A stretch of 64,000 bases of DNA from Paenibacillus sp. DMB20 (GTDB lineage: Bacteria; Bacillota; Bacilli; Paenibacillales; Paenibacillaceae). A model generated the notes under the pieces. That model saw only the letters and a program-made list of their open reading frames with translations, was not told the DNA's origin and did no database searches. The position numbers and the translations under genes are program-made. The stretch covers positions 124,001-188,000 of the forward strand of contig NZ_LAZU01000003.1 in NCBI RefSeq assembly GCF_000987955.1, in the 5' to 3' direction. Positions 52,556 to 60,332 of this stretch are shown one piece after another. Position 1 is the first letter of the stretch. Each line of letters begins with the position of its first letter.

Positions 52556-53185
52556 TTGAGGTTAAAAGCGTGCATATTGATCGTTTTATTCATTCTAACC
52601 GGATGTTTTTCAGAAAGAAAGGAGATGATCTCGCCTGGGAACAATCCGAAATCTGCTAAGATAAAGCTGACGCCGGTTGATTTATTCCAAGGGGAAGCAG
52701 CTAAGTTTAAGCTATTCCTCGGCGCGATGTCAGGTGCTTTTAAATTAGAATATGAGGGAAGTAAACCCAACGCTAGCTTGGATATAGACATCTGGAAAAA
52801 CGGGCAGAAGGTTGACTCAGCAGGGTCGATAGGGGATTTGTTTTACAGTTCGGACGAGCAAAAGAGTAGCAACGAAGTAGAAGTAGTAATATCCGTTGAA
52901 ACGGTATCCATTGAGGGTCAAAACGAGTTCAGCATGATTAAAGTCAGTACCGTTGATCACTCGGGATCAAGCCTATCTACCTTTACCATTCCTTGGGATA
53001 AAAAGTTGACCGCACGAGGTTTGATTCAGGATACGGGTCCACATTCGTTTACGACCGATCAGCCTGTGCATGTGTTTGGCATGCAAGCTACAAGTTCAAA
53101 TGAAATCTATACAGCGGATCTTTCGCCGGAATCGTTAAGCAGAACGGAGTGGGCACTCGTGTTCACCTTGCGTTTTGATGATTAG
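52556..53185 (+). CDS. Lipoprotein of unknown function
   Basis: The TTG at 52556 follows GGGGGTGG. The 209-residue protein begins MRLKACILIVLFILTGC, a lipoprotein signal with lipobox LTGC. The mature part is strand-rich (FKLEYEGSKPNASLDIDIW, VFGMQATSSNEIYT) and polar, without catalytic motifs. Similar short lipoproteins in Bacillales are unassigned. It has its own promoter region (TATAAT at 52474-52479) and a terminator (53289-53320). Confidence 0.7.
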   Translation: MRLKACILIVLFILTGCFSERKEMISPGNNPKSAKIKLTPVDLFQGEAAKFKLFLGAMSGAFKLEYEGSKPNASLDIDIWKNGQKVDSAGSIGDLFYSSDEQKSSNEVEVVISVETVSIEGQNEFSMIKVSTVDHSGSSLSTFTIPWDKKLTARGLIQDTGPHSFTTDQPVHVFGMQATSSNEIYTADLSPESLSRTEWALVFTLRFDD

Positions 53186-53288
53186 ACCACAGGGAATGGA
53201 CTATCTGATTTAGAGGGGTTAAAGCAAACTTCTAGACGAATTACTGTTGTGCTAACGGAAAGAAAAGATAGCTCAATAAATACAAGGA

Positions 53289-53320
53289 GGCAGCCGACTT
53301 TTTTTGATCGGCTGCCTTTT
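53289..53320 (+). terminator. Rho-independent terminator
   Basis: GGCAGCCGA (53289-53297) and TCGGCTGCC (53308-53316) form a perfect 9-bp stem followed by TTTT. Confidence 0.8.
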
Positions 53321-53451
53321 CTCAACTAACGGGCATTAATGGTGACATTGTTGGTGACTTATTTTTACTGAATCAAGAAATGCTAATCGAGTTGGAATCG
53401 TTTGGTGCCCAGGCTTACCAAACACCCCTATGGCAGAAGGTATGGCGGTAG
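53320..53451 (+). pseudogene. Orphan C-terminal gene fragment
   Basis: The open frame reads NGDIVGDLFLLNQEMLIELE, then SFGAQAYQTPLWQKVWR, and ends at TAG 53449-53451. The sequence looks like real protein (amphipathic helix and a W-rich end) but has no start codon or ribosome binding site after the terminator. The family was not recognised; it is probably the tail of a deleted gene. Confidence 0.35.
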
Positions 53452-53490
53452 ATCTTTAAGTGAGACATAATCGCAGTTATGGAATGCGTG

Positions 53491-54045
53491 TTAGAGCTCT
53501 GCTGCATCCAAGATAAGTTTGGAATGCTCCAAGACCTGCAATCGGTAATGACTTCCTGCCTTCAGCTTGATCTCTGAATCCACGATCTCGTATTGCTTCC
53601 CATCCCACGTTCTGACCTTGTCGCCGCCCCGAGACGGATTCCACTGCTCCATGATTTTGTTCTCCAAGATGATGGGGCCTTGAACGATATCTGCCGCAAG
53701 ATTGCCCAGTTGAAATACCGGATAAAGACTCATAACGAACAGGATCAGCAGAAAGAAGTATTCCATTTTATGGATTCTACCTTTGGATCGGAGCATTCTC
53801 TGCAGGATATAGGCAAGGATGAGCGTAAATAAGAGCAGAACGCCGCAATAACCGCTTATACCGATCCAAAAAATGTCGCGAACGTCGGCGGAATATTTCG
53901 CCATAACGATAATAACACCCGTTAACCATGCAAGTACAATGCCGAAGCGAATGAAATTTCTTTTTTTCTTATACCAAGGCCGGTTCTTCGGTGAAAGAAG
54001 CTTTTCAATTATAGGGTTAGAAATTGCTGTCGTCGTTTCGCCCAT
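53491..54045 (-). CDS. Membrane protein of unknown function
   Basis: The ATG at 54045 follows GAAAGGA; the open frame extends much further without support. The 184-residue product has about three hydrophobic segments (IRFGIVLAWLTGVIIVMA, YCGVLLLFTLILAYIL, YFFLLILFVMSLYPVFQL) and a polar C-terminal domain ending VLEHSKLILDAAEL. No family was recognised. It is divergent from a methyltransferase, with an AT-rich spacer of about 190 bp. Confidence 0.6.
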   Translation of the reverse strand: MGETTTAISNPIIEKLLSPKNRPWYKKKRNFIRFGIVLAWLTGVIIVMAKYSADVRDIFWIGISGYCGVLLLFTLILAYILQRMLRSKGRIHKMEYFFLLILFVMSLYPVFQLGNLAADIVQGPIILENKIMEQWNPSRGGDKVRTWDGKQYEIVDSEIKLKAGSHYRLQVLEHSKLILDAAEL

Positions 54046-54237
54046 TGTCCACGTCCTTTCAGGAGAATTTGTTTTCATTATAACAGCCAAGCGCTCAAAT
54101 TTTAAAATAAATCCATCTAGAGCGATTATATACATCATTTTTATAATTTTATATTCTGGCTGATTCCATAAATATTTGTATATTATTTCATATAATATAA
54201 TTACAGGGATTTCATCAAAATTTAAGGGGGAATACGA

Positions 54238-55155
54238 ATGGACGATACCCAAATAAAACGAACGGCACTGATGAGCGCCTACCTTCGAGCCCACCATGCT
54301 GTTCACGCAACGCCTAAGATCTTTGATGATTTTATGGCGCTACGTCTGCTGACCAAGGAAGATCTCGCTGCATTCGATGACGGAATGGCGAACGCACTTC
54401 CATTAATCGATCCACAGCGTGCGTCTCTGAATCCCGATCGGGCAGATGCAGTCTCAGCCATGGTTCAATCCTACTTTCCTACTTCATTGTTCCTGAGTCG
54501 TTCAAGATATACAGAGGATCACCTTCATGCCGCTATTCAGCAAGGGATGAGCCAATACGTTATTCTCGGTGCTGGAATGGATACGTTTGCGTTTCGGAAC
54601 ACTGAGTTGCATCTGCCATTTCAAATCTTCGAGATTGATCACCCTGCGACGCAAGCCTTCAAGCGAAAGCGCCTTGCCGAGCTAGGCTGGGACATTCCAT
54701 CACATCTGCATTTTATTCCGTTCGACTTTACGATACATAAACTGGATACGGAATTGGCACGCACTCCATACAATCATAACGCTCCTACTTTATTCAGTTG
54801 GCTTGGTGTCGTTCATTACTTACCTCGCGAAGCGGTATTTCATACACTCCGAATGATTGCAGAGAATACAGCCCCGAATAGCATAGTCATTTTTGATTAT
54901 TGGGATAACGATGCTTTTATTCCTGAAAAAGCTGCGGCACGCGTGAACATAATGCATGCGATGTTGCGCCAAGCGGGCGAACCTATGGTAACAGGCTTTG
55001 ATCCGAATACACTCGGCTCCGAACTTCAAGCGATAGGGTTACGCCTTGTGGAGCATTTTAGTCCGAGGGATATCCAGAACATATACTTTCAGAATCGTTC
55101 AGATGATTACTATGCCTATGAGCATGCCTATTTCGTAAAAGCAGTGGTAGAATAA
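54238..55155 (+). CDS. Leucine-carboxyl-methyltransferase-like SAM methyltransferase (LCM/TcmP type)
   Basis: The 305-residue protein follows AAGGGGG. Motifs of the family are YVILGAGMDTFAFR (SAM site), FEIDHPATQAFKRKRLAELG and FSWLGVVHYLPREAVFHTLR. The YLPR segment is conserved in LCM/PPM1 and the bacterial TcmP/YktD-type O-methyltransferases. Bacterial members methylate carboxyl or hydroxyl groups of secondary metabolites; this one is alone, so no pathway is suggested. Confidence 0.88.
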   Translation: MDDTQIKRTALMSAYLRAHHAVHATPKIFDDFMALRLLTKEDLAAFDDGMANALPLIDPQRASLNPDRADAVSAMVQSYFPTSLFLSRSRYTEDHLHAAIQQGMSQYVILGAGMDTFAFRNTELHLPFQIFEIDHPATQAFKRKRLAELGWDIPSHLHFIPFDFTIHKLDTELARTPYNHNAPTLFSWLGVVHYLPREAVFHTLRMIAENTAPNSIVIFDYWDNDAFIPEKAAARVNIMHAMLRQAGEPMVTGFDPNTLGSELQAIGLRLVEHFSPRDIQNIYFQNRSDDYYAYEHAYFVKAVVE

Positions 55156-55277
55156 TTGCATCTTAGCAGCTCATAACTGTCATTGTTCAGTCATTAGGCT
55201 GTTACTAATTCTCCTATGTTTTTTACAGTCAAATTCCTGGAGAGTTTTTAGAATCATGACGAGGGAGGAGATGGCAG

Positions 55278-55730
55278 GTGAGCAAGCGCTCATGGTATGT
55301 CTTTTTGGCGATTTGCGTCCTGATTCTACTTAGCGCGACGGTATACTCGTCGATTCAATTCAGAACATCGTTCAAAGAGCTGGTGCTCGATCAGTTGAAG
55401 GAGTCTGAGACCATCAGTGAGATGAGCATCGGAAAAAATCGGTTCCGTCCGAACGAGCAAGTGTTGAAAATTACGGATCCAGCGGTGATCGATCGCATCA
55501 TGAACAGCTTTTCCGAAGTCAAGCTGCGAAAGAACAGCGTAAAGGATTACGGTGGCGACGAATATGAAATTTGGTTCGAATCGCAAAACGGCCTTACCTT
55601 CGCCGTCCTCTTGTATAGTCCGGACCACGTGCGAATTTATAACAGTTCGAGCAATCATAAAAGGTATGGCTGGGAGTATAAAATCGTGAACGATTTCGAT
55701 CGAAGCATCATCGAAGATCTGTTCAGATGA
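55278..55730 (+). CDS. Membrane-anchored small protein of unknown function
   Basis: The GTG at 55278 follows GAGGGAGGAG. The 150-residue protein has one N-terminal membrane segment (WYVFLAICVLILLSATVYSS) and a soluble extracytoplasmic domain with VLKITDPAVIDRIMNSFSEV, resembling the substrate-less DUF5301-like or YfjS-type domains seen in Bacillales. No catalytic residues are obvious. A dispersed repeat follows 24 bp after its stop codon. Confidence 0.6.
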   Translation: MSKRSWYVFLAICVLILLSATVYSSIQFRTSFKELVLDQLKESETISEMSIGKNRFRPNEQVLKITDPAVIDRIMNSFSEVKLRKNSVKDYGGDEYEIWFESQNGLTFAVLLYSPDHVRIYNSSSNHKRYGWEYKIVNDFDRSIIEDLFR

Positions 55731-55753
55731 CATTCCCGAAATCTTGACACATA

Positions 55754-55826
55754 TGTCGGACGACTAGAACATCATATATGCATAAGAAGTCGCTAATTAG
55801 GCGGCTTCTTTGTTTTACGATGGCGG
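55754..55826. repeat. Dispersed palindromic repeat, copy E (diverged)
   Basis: TGTCGGACGACTAGAACATC and TATGCATAAGAAGTCGC, then the hairpin arm GGCGGCTTCTTT and TTTTACGATGGC, align with the first 75 bp of copy D (TGTCGGAAGACAAGAACATA and following). The right-hand GTTCTTGTCC arm is lost. Confidence 0.6.
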
Positions 55827-55864
55827 GTCATAGTGCGAATGGAAGGATATTCTTCTAAAAGGAG

Positions 55865-56098
55865 TTGCGTGGCTGCATCCAGAACGGCGATAGCCACGAG
55901 TATATGTACTTTACTCCCGAAAAAGGGTTTGGCACCTTTATTTACAATAAGGATAATTGGGATGAGTTTGAAGAGGATGTGCTCAGACCATTGCTAACGC
56001 AAGAGATCCCCGTTGAGACGTTTGACCAGGTGTTTTCCCGAAAGGTGACCGATCAGATTAGGCGTATGAGAGAGGTAGCGGAAACCCCAGTGCAATAA
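55865..56098 (+). pseudogene. C-terminal fragment of an unknown protein
   Basis: The open frame reads SHEYMYFTPEKGFGTFIYNK, NWDEFEEDVLRPLLTQEIPV and ends RRMREVAETPVQ. The acidic, aromatic composition looks like real protein, but the only start codon (TTG at 55865) is 1 bp from the AAAAGGAG site. It begins just after repeat copy E, so the front of the gene may have been removed with the repeat. Family unknown. Confidence 0.4.
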
Positions 56099-56521
56099 TC
56101 CGATAGTAACCCGTCTAAGTAGACAGTAAAGGATACGCTTGACGACATACAGAGGCGAACGGGCAGGAATGGTCGACACTTCAAACAAGAACATGTATCC
56201 ATAGCCGATTTGATGAATTGTCTAATGATGATCGGCATCGGCAGCAAGCCTATTATTCAATGACTTATAAGTTGCAAATTTTAATTTGACGGGCTCGGTA
56301 CCGGTAAATTTTTAGGCTTATAAGAGTAAAAATGGTAACTTTAGTGGTCATTCCAAGCTACCATTTTTACTTTTTGGTCTATGCTTGCTTACTTTAATAG
56401 ATTATGGGCAAGGGAAAAGCCGCCTGACCTTCTGGCTTACTTTTGCTAAACTACGAGGCAGGAAGCGCTGAAATTCCTGAATCTTTATCCAATGAAATTC
56501 TGGGGATTTTTTATATGTGCA
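56099..56521. other. Intergenic region with gene-like fragment and terminator
   Basis: An open frame without start (56126-56263) reads LDDIQRRTGRNGRHFKQEHV and ADLMNCLMMIGIGSKP, which looks like a protein tail of unknown family. A terminator follows at 56325-56371. No complete gene is seen. Confidence 0.4.
56325..56371. terminator. Bidirectional hairpin terminator
   Basis: AGTAAAAATGGTA (56325-56337) pairs perfectly with TACCATTTTTACT (56359-56371), followed by TTTT. On the minus strand it would end the ferredoxin transcript. Confidence 0.75.
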
Positions 56522-56761
56522 TTAATGATTCTTAAAAAACTGGATTGCTTTTTCGAGGTATATTTTTTCGTCTTCCCTCAATTCATCTTCCCAGACAATC
56601 GCGGCTACGGGGCATGCCACCTCGGACGCGCCGCAATCGATGCAAATACGGGGATTGATGTAATATTGATCATGGCCTTTTTCAATGCAATCTACCGGAC
56701 ATACCTCCATGCATTCAGCAGCTTTTTCATCGATACAGTCAGCGGTAATTACGAATGACAT
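56522..56761 (-). CDS. Ferredoxin, two-cluster 7Fe/8Fe type
   Basis: The start at 56761 follows AAGGAGG; the frame extends upstream without support. The 79-residue protein carries CIDEKAAECMEVCPVDC (C-x7-C-x3-C-P-x2-C) and CIDCGASEVACP (C-x2-C-x6-C-P), the ligands of a 3Fe-4S/4Fe-4S or two 4Fe-4S pair as in Bacillales FdxA-type ferredoxins. The acidic C-terminal helix is typical. It is an electron carrier; a broken NADPH-ferredoxin reductase lies 2 kb away in the same Fe-S locus. Confidence 0.9.
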   Translation of the reverse strand: MSFVITADCIDEKAAECMEVCPVDCIEKGHDQYYINPRICIDCGASEVACPVAAIVWEDELREDEKIYLEKAIQFFKNH

Positions 56762-57123
56762 AGGATCCCAACCTCCTTGCGTTATGAATAGAATATGTGT
56801 GGCTTCAAGCCGCCTAATTGTTGATAAGATCGCTTCGACCAGCGCACCGTATTCAAGTTTGTTATGTAGGGGTGTGGTGGCGGCCATGATGAATGAGCAC
56901 CGTTTGCTCATCAATGTACGGCTCCAGCACATTTGCAGGGTAAGACAATGCCGGTCATTGGTGTGCCATATTCAAAATTCCTCCTTCACGAAGTTGGATG
57001 CTGCAGATTTAAGTGTTGTCAATATTCGATATATTTTCAACATATAATTATATAAAGTATAAGATATATTCGACCCGTCCGATTTCGTATCGTCGGCCGA
57101 TCTGGCTTGAACGGGACTCAAAT
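56762..57123. other. Intergenic region upstream of ferredoxin
   Basis: No gene seen. An AT-rich block at 57017-57070, rich in TATA-type steps, probably contains the ferredoxin promoter (minus strand). TGAGCA/TGCTCA at about 56896-56913 can form a short hairpin. Confidence 0.4.
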
Positions 57124-57160
57124 CAAAAAAAAATAGACCTCCAATCTAGGATTGGAGGTC
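57124..57160 (-). terminator. Terminator of the SufR-like gene
   Basis: On the minus strand GACCTCCAAT and ATTGGAGGTC form a perfect 10-bp stem (57160-57136) followed by TATTTTTTTTT. The stop codon of the gene lies in the loop, so translation and termination are tightly packed. Confidence 0.85.
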
Positions 57161-57787
57161 ACGTCGCCGTATTCGATATACGCATTTTTTATCGCCTTTG
57201 CTTAGGCATTCCGGACGAGTAATGTCTGCATCCAGTAATGATTCGAACAACCGCAATTCACATTGGCAGGCATGTTTGTATTGATTGGCGATTTGGGAGA
57301 TCGGACAGTTGTGCTCAATAAAAACATATTCGTCATCGCTTGTTTTCTTTAATTCAACCATGTAGCCATTTTCGTTCTGAATATTGGCAAGCTCGGATAT
57401 TTTGTCTTGAAAATCTTTGTCTTCCATTAAACCGGTATACTTTTTGTATAACGTTTCTTTACGTCGTTCAAACAATCTCTCGACCATATTTTCGCCCGAT
57501 TCCTTCACCAACTCGTCGAGCAAATCGAGGGCAACGGCGTGATATTTATTCGGAAACAGCACATTGGCGCGTTCTGTTAAATGGTATGCGGCAGTTGGTC
57601 TCCCCATCGGCTGCCGAATAATTCTCGATTCAATGAATCCGTCGCGTTCCAGTGTGTCGATATGGCGGCGGACGGCCATGGACGTAATGTTCAGCCGATC
57701 CGTAAGTTCTTTGGCGCTGAGCTCGTCATTTGTTTTTAGCAGATGCAATATCGTTTCACGAGTCGATAAATCGGCTTTAGGTTGCAA
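57146..57787 (-). CDS. SufR-like Fe-S-sensing transcriptional regulator
   Basis: A TTG at 57787, 8 bp after AAGGTGGTG, is the favoured start (213 residues). An N-terminal winged HTH (RETILHLLKTNDELSAKELT, MAVRRHIDTLERDGFI) precedes a helical domain. The C-terminal cysteines CPISQIANQYKHAC-Q-C (C-x12-C-x-C), then CLSKGDKKC, match the first spacing of SufR, which binds a cluster there. SufR-type proteins repress Fe-S assembly genes when holo. It is divergent from a SufA-like gene and next to a ferredoxin, so it probably reports Fe-S status to this locus. Confidence 0.8.
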   Translation of the reverse strand: MQPKADLSTRETILHLLKTNDELSAKELTDRLNITSMAVRRHIDTLERDGFIESRIIRQPMGRPTAAYHLTERANVLFPNKYHAVALDLLDELVKESGENMVERLFERRKETLYKKYTGLMEDKDFQDKISELANIQNENGYMVELKKTSDDEYVFIEHNCPISQIANQYKHACQCELRLFESLLDADITRPECLSKGDKKCVYRIRRRDLQS

Positions 57788-57907
57788 AGGAATCACCACC
57801 TTGATTAGAACTTCATTTTGCGGACATAACATAGGATATTTATATCTATGAAAAGTATTGTAACACAATATAATGGGTTGACAAGTACAGCTACGTTCAG
57901 CATAATT

Positions 57908-57927
57908 TATATACATTATAGTATATA
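57908..57927. promoter_or_regulatory. Perfect palindrome, candidate SufR-like operator
   Basis: TATATAC-ATTATA-GTATATA lies 31 bp upstream of the SufA-like ATG and within the divergent spacer. A 7-bp perfect arm on each side suits a dimeric winged-helix repressor, although the AT-rich composition raises the chance of coincidence. Confidence 0.45.
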
Positions 57928-57957
57928 AAATATATAAATGAAATGAGGGAGTATTCC

Positions 57958-58314
57958 ATGATTCATATTAGCGACGTAGCAACAGACAAGATCACTGATA
58001 TGTTAAAGGACATCGGCGGGGATCAATATTTTTTGCGTCTTGGCGTAAACGAAGACGGTTGCAACGGCTTGTCGTACAATATCAGCTTTGACGATTCGCT
58101 GGAAGAGGGTGATCAGGTCATTGGATGGACGGGATTTCAAGTTGCTATCGATAATGCTAGCGTACAGTTCCTTGAAGGTGTACAAATCGATTACAAAGAA
58201 ACGGGCATGACCGGAGGTTTTACGATCGATAACCCCAATGCCAAATTTACATGCGGCTGCGGAGCCAGCTTTCGGACTGCCACTTACCGCGGCAAAGCGA
58301 AAAAATGCGATTGA
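57958..58314 (+). CDS. A-type Fe-S carrier (SufA/IscA-like HesB protein)
   Basis: The ATG at 57958 follows GAGGGAG. The 118-residue protein has the HesB fold: ISDVATDKITDMLKDIGGDQ, LRLGVNEDGCNGLSYNISFD (first Cys) and the C-terminal CGCGASFRTA pair that completes the cluster ligands. A-type carriers accept clusters from Suf/Isc scaffolds and pass them to apo-proteins. Its insertion after GVNEDGCNG is normal. It is likely under control of the divergent SufR-like gene. Confidence 0.9.
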   Translation: MIHISDVATDKITDMLKDIGGDQYFLRLGVNEDGCNGLSYNISFDDSLEEGDQVIGWTGFQVAIDNASVQFLEGVQIDYKETGMTGGFTIDNPNAKFTCGCGASFRTATYRGKAKKCD

Positions 58315-58430
58315 TTGTCTGGAAAAAGATGGTTGGATATGACGCTTGACGATGTTCCGTAAGAAGAAGCCTATTCAAAAAGCAGTCGACTTTTTCAAAA
58401 ACGGATAGAGGGATCGAGGAGGAATACATA

Positions 58431-58706
58431 TTGAAGATTGTCGTTACGGATGCCGCAGTGGATTGCTTTCAAAAGGACTGGGATTATCACGAGGGGGACT
58501 ATATACGTATATATGTCCGGTATAGCGGCGGCGGGGAAGATGCATTCGCATTTGGCATTACGAGAGACGATCCGCGTTATCCCGCAATATCGAATGTTCA
58601 TGGCGGCATTGCATTTTTTATAGAAGAAAATGATTTATGGTATTTGAATGGCCGCGATCTGATAATCGATTGCTTCCATGAGGATATTGTATTTGCCCGT
58701 GGGTGA
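58431..58706 (+). CDS. HesB/YneR-like protein
   Basis: A TTG at 58431 follows GAGGAGGAATA. The 91-residue protein resembles YneR-type HesB proteins: KIVVTDAAVDCFQKDWDYHE, YIRIYVRYSGGGEDAFAFGI and FFIEENDLWYLNGRDLIIDC. The usual CGC cluster ligands are absent, as in B. subtilis YneR, so cluster binding is doubtful. Together with the SufA-like gene 116 bp upstream it probably belongs to the Fe-S set. Confidence 0.82.
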   Translation: MKIVVTDAAVDCFQKDWDYHEGDYIRIYVRYSGGGEDAFAFGITRDDPRYPAISNVHGGIAFFIEENDLWYLNGRDLIIDCFHEDIVFARG

Positions 58707-58819
58707 TCTACCTGAGCTTATTCAAGAAGCAGCCGCAAAGGATTATGATTATGCCGGAACGGCAGGCATATGAAGGGTCATCATTTTGATAATCATAATT
58801 ATCTATAAAGTTTAAAAAT

Positions 58820-59670
58820 GTGATTAATGGTGAGATAATGACAGAGAACCTGGAGTTATATGATGTCACTATGCAGTTGATCCAGCAGGTGAATACATTT
58901 GAACCAACCATTGTTTTGGGGCAAGAAATCGAAGATTTGGAGCGAAGGGATGACGGTACTTTTGTACTTACCTCGACAGCCGGAGATCGGCATTGGACGC
59001 GAACCATCATTATGGCTATTGGCTTTGGCGGATTGCGCAAGCCGGTTAAGATCGAGATCGATGGGGCGGAGCGCTACGAAAATACGAATTTATCTTATTC
59101 GGTACATAATCTGGAAGACTTCCGAGGTAAGAGGGTATTGATCTCTGGAGGCGGCGATTCGGCTGTTGATTGGGCGAATGAGTTGGAACCGATTGCGGCG
59201 AGCGTGACGTTGGTTCATCGGCGTGACCAATTCAAGGGACTTGAGCGAAGCGTATCAAACATGAAAGCTTCTTCCGTCTCGATTCGGACGCCTTATCGGT
59301 TGGAGGGGTTTCATAGTGAAGACGGAGTGTCGATTAGCAGGTAAATATATGCCATGCTGAATCGGGGGAGAGCGAGCAGCTGCATGTGGATGCGGTGATC
59401 GTATGCCATGGTGTGACATATGAGTATGGACGGATTCGAGAATGGGGACTCGGCATTGGCAAATGGAATCTTGACGTAACCGATAAAATGGAAACGGCGA
59501 TTCCCGGCATTTTCGCTGTGGGGGATTTCGTTAATTATGGGAGCAAGGTCATGCTTATTGCCGGGGCGTTCAATGATGCAGTGCTGGCCCTAAACAGTGC
59601 GAAAACTGTATATCGAGCCAAATGCAGAGAAGATGGCCAGAATATCGTCCGAAAACACCCGATTCAGTGA
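58820..59670 (+). pseudogene. Ferredoxin/flavodoxin-NADP reductase (YumC type), truncated and frameshifted
   Basis: The first frame (ATG at 58838 or earlier) starts in the middle of the FAD domain (MTENLELYDVTMQLIQQVN, VLTSTAGDRHWTRTIIMAIG). It continues through the NADPH site VLISGGGDSAVDWANELEPI and stops at 59344. The next frame (HAESGESEQLHVDAVIVCHG, then FAVGDFVNYGSKVMLIAGAF) carries the C-terminal FAD part to 59670. The N-terminal GxGxxG is missing and one indel lies near 59340, so it cannot be active. Its place beside the ferredoxin suggests it once reduced that ferredoxin. Confidence 0.8.
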
Positions 59671-59710
59671 ATTAAACCGGCAGTTAGGCGTAGTTGACGA
59701 TGACGAATAA

Positions 59711-59732
59711 AAAGGGAAGTAGCCTTCCCTTT
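59711..59732. terminator. Hairpin terminator
   Basis: AAAGGGAA and TTCCCTTT form an 8-bp perfect stem with a GTAGCC loop between the reductase remnant and the MarR promoter. Confidence 0.55.
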
Positions 59733-59755
59733 AATAGCATTGGCGCCTGCGCGCA

Positions 59756-59785
59756 TTGACACGTTGCAAGGGCTGGAATTATAAT
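59756..59785 (+). promoter_or_regulatory. Sigma-A promoter of the MarR/MFS pair
   Basis: Perfect TTGACA (59756-59761), 18-bp spacer, perfect TATAAT (59780-59785). The MarR operator begins inside the -10 element, the expected position for steric repression. Confidence 0.8.
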
Positions 59786-59800
59786 GATCATAGCAACTAT
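59781..59800 (+). promoter_or_regulatory. MarR operator, site 1
   Basis: ATAATGATCATAGCAACTAT matches site 2 (reverse complement of 60271-60290, ATAATGGTCATGACAACTAT) at 17 of 20 positions. It overlaps the -10 box of the MarR promoter. Confidence 0.65.
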
Positions 59801-59829
59801 CATCATGTCAATTATCATGGAGGCCTCCC

Positions 59830-60255
59830 TTGGAATTAGAAAAATATATAGGCGTTATTGTTCACCGGGCTGATCTGAAGCTGAACAACTATTATCAAAA
59901 AGTAGTTAACCCCTTTGACATTACTGTCGACCAATGGGAAATACTGGTCATCCTTTGGGAAAGGGAGGGAATTACTCAAAAAGAGCTTGCCGAAAGATTG
60001 TACAAGGATCAGACGAACATTGCCCGCATGCTGTTCAAGCTGGAGAAGAAAGGTTTTATTTATCGTGTGACGCATGAGACGGATCGGAGATCTCTACGCG
60101 TATATTTAACCGATAAAGGACACGAGATTAAAAACGAAATTCTTGCACCTTCGATTGAAGCGTACAAAAAAACGATTGAAGGATTAACGGAAGAAGAAGT
60201 TGAGACTTTCCGCAGGATACTTTCTGTCATGTACAACAATGTTAAAGATCTCTAG
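59830..60255 (+). CDS. MarR-family transcriptional regulator
   Basis: A TTG at 59830 follows TGGAGG. The 141-residue protein is a standard MarR repressor: FDITVDQWEILVILWEREGI, TQKELAERLYKDQTNIARML and the wing HETDRRSLRVYLTDKGHEI. It sits 77 bp upstream of a co-directional MFS exporter. A 20-bp motif occurs at its own promoter and again just before the exporter gene, so it very likely represses both and responds to an exported compound. Confidence 0.92.
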   Translation: MELEKYIGVIVHRADLKLNNYYQKVVNPFDITVDQWEILVILWEREGITQKELAERLYKDQTNIARMLFKLEKKGFIYRVTHETDRRSLRVYLTDKGHEIKNEILAPSIEAYKKTIEGLTEEEVETFRRILSVMYNNVKDL

Positions 60256-60270
60256 ATGAGGTCAGGGAAT

Positions 60271-60290
60271 ATAGTTGTCATGACCATTAT
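60271..60290 (-). promoter_or_regulatory. MarR operator, site 2
   Basis: Read on the minus strand, ATAATGGTCATGACAACTAT, 17 of 20 identical to site 1. It lies upstream of a TATAAT (60305-60310) that could serve the MFS gene; no good -35 was found. Confidence 0.6.
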
Positions 60291-60332
60291 GATCAAAGCT
60301 AGTATATAATAATAGTTGTGGAGAGTGATACG

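Larger units (their letters stand above)
53186..53490. other. Intergenic region with terminator and gene remnant
   Basis: It holds the terminator at 53289-53320 and an orphan C-terminal reading frame (about 53320-53451). No complete gene is seen. Confidence 0.45.

Noticed and set aside
30458..55826. CRISPR array
   Set aside because: The repeated units are kilobases apart, palindromic and next to gene ends; no regular spacers or cas genes.
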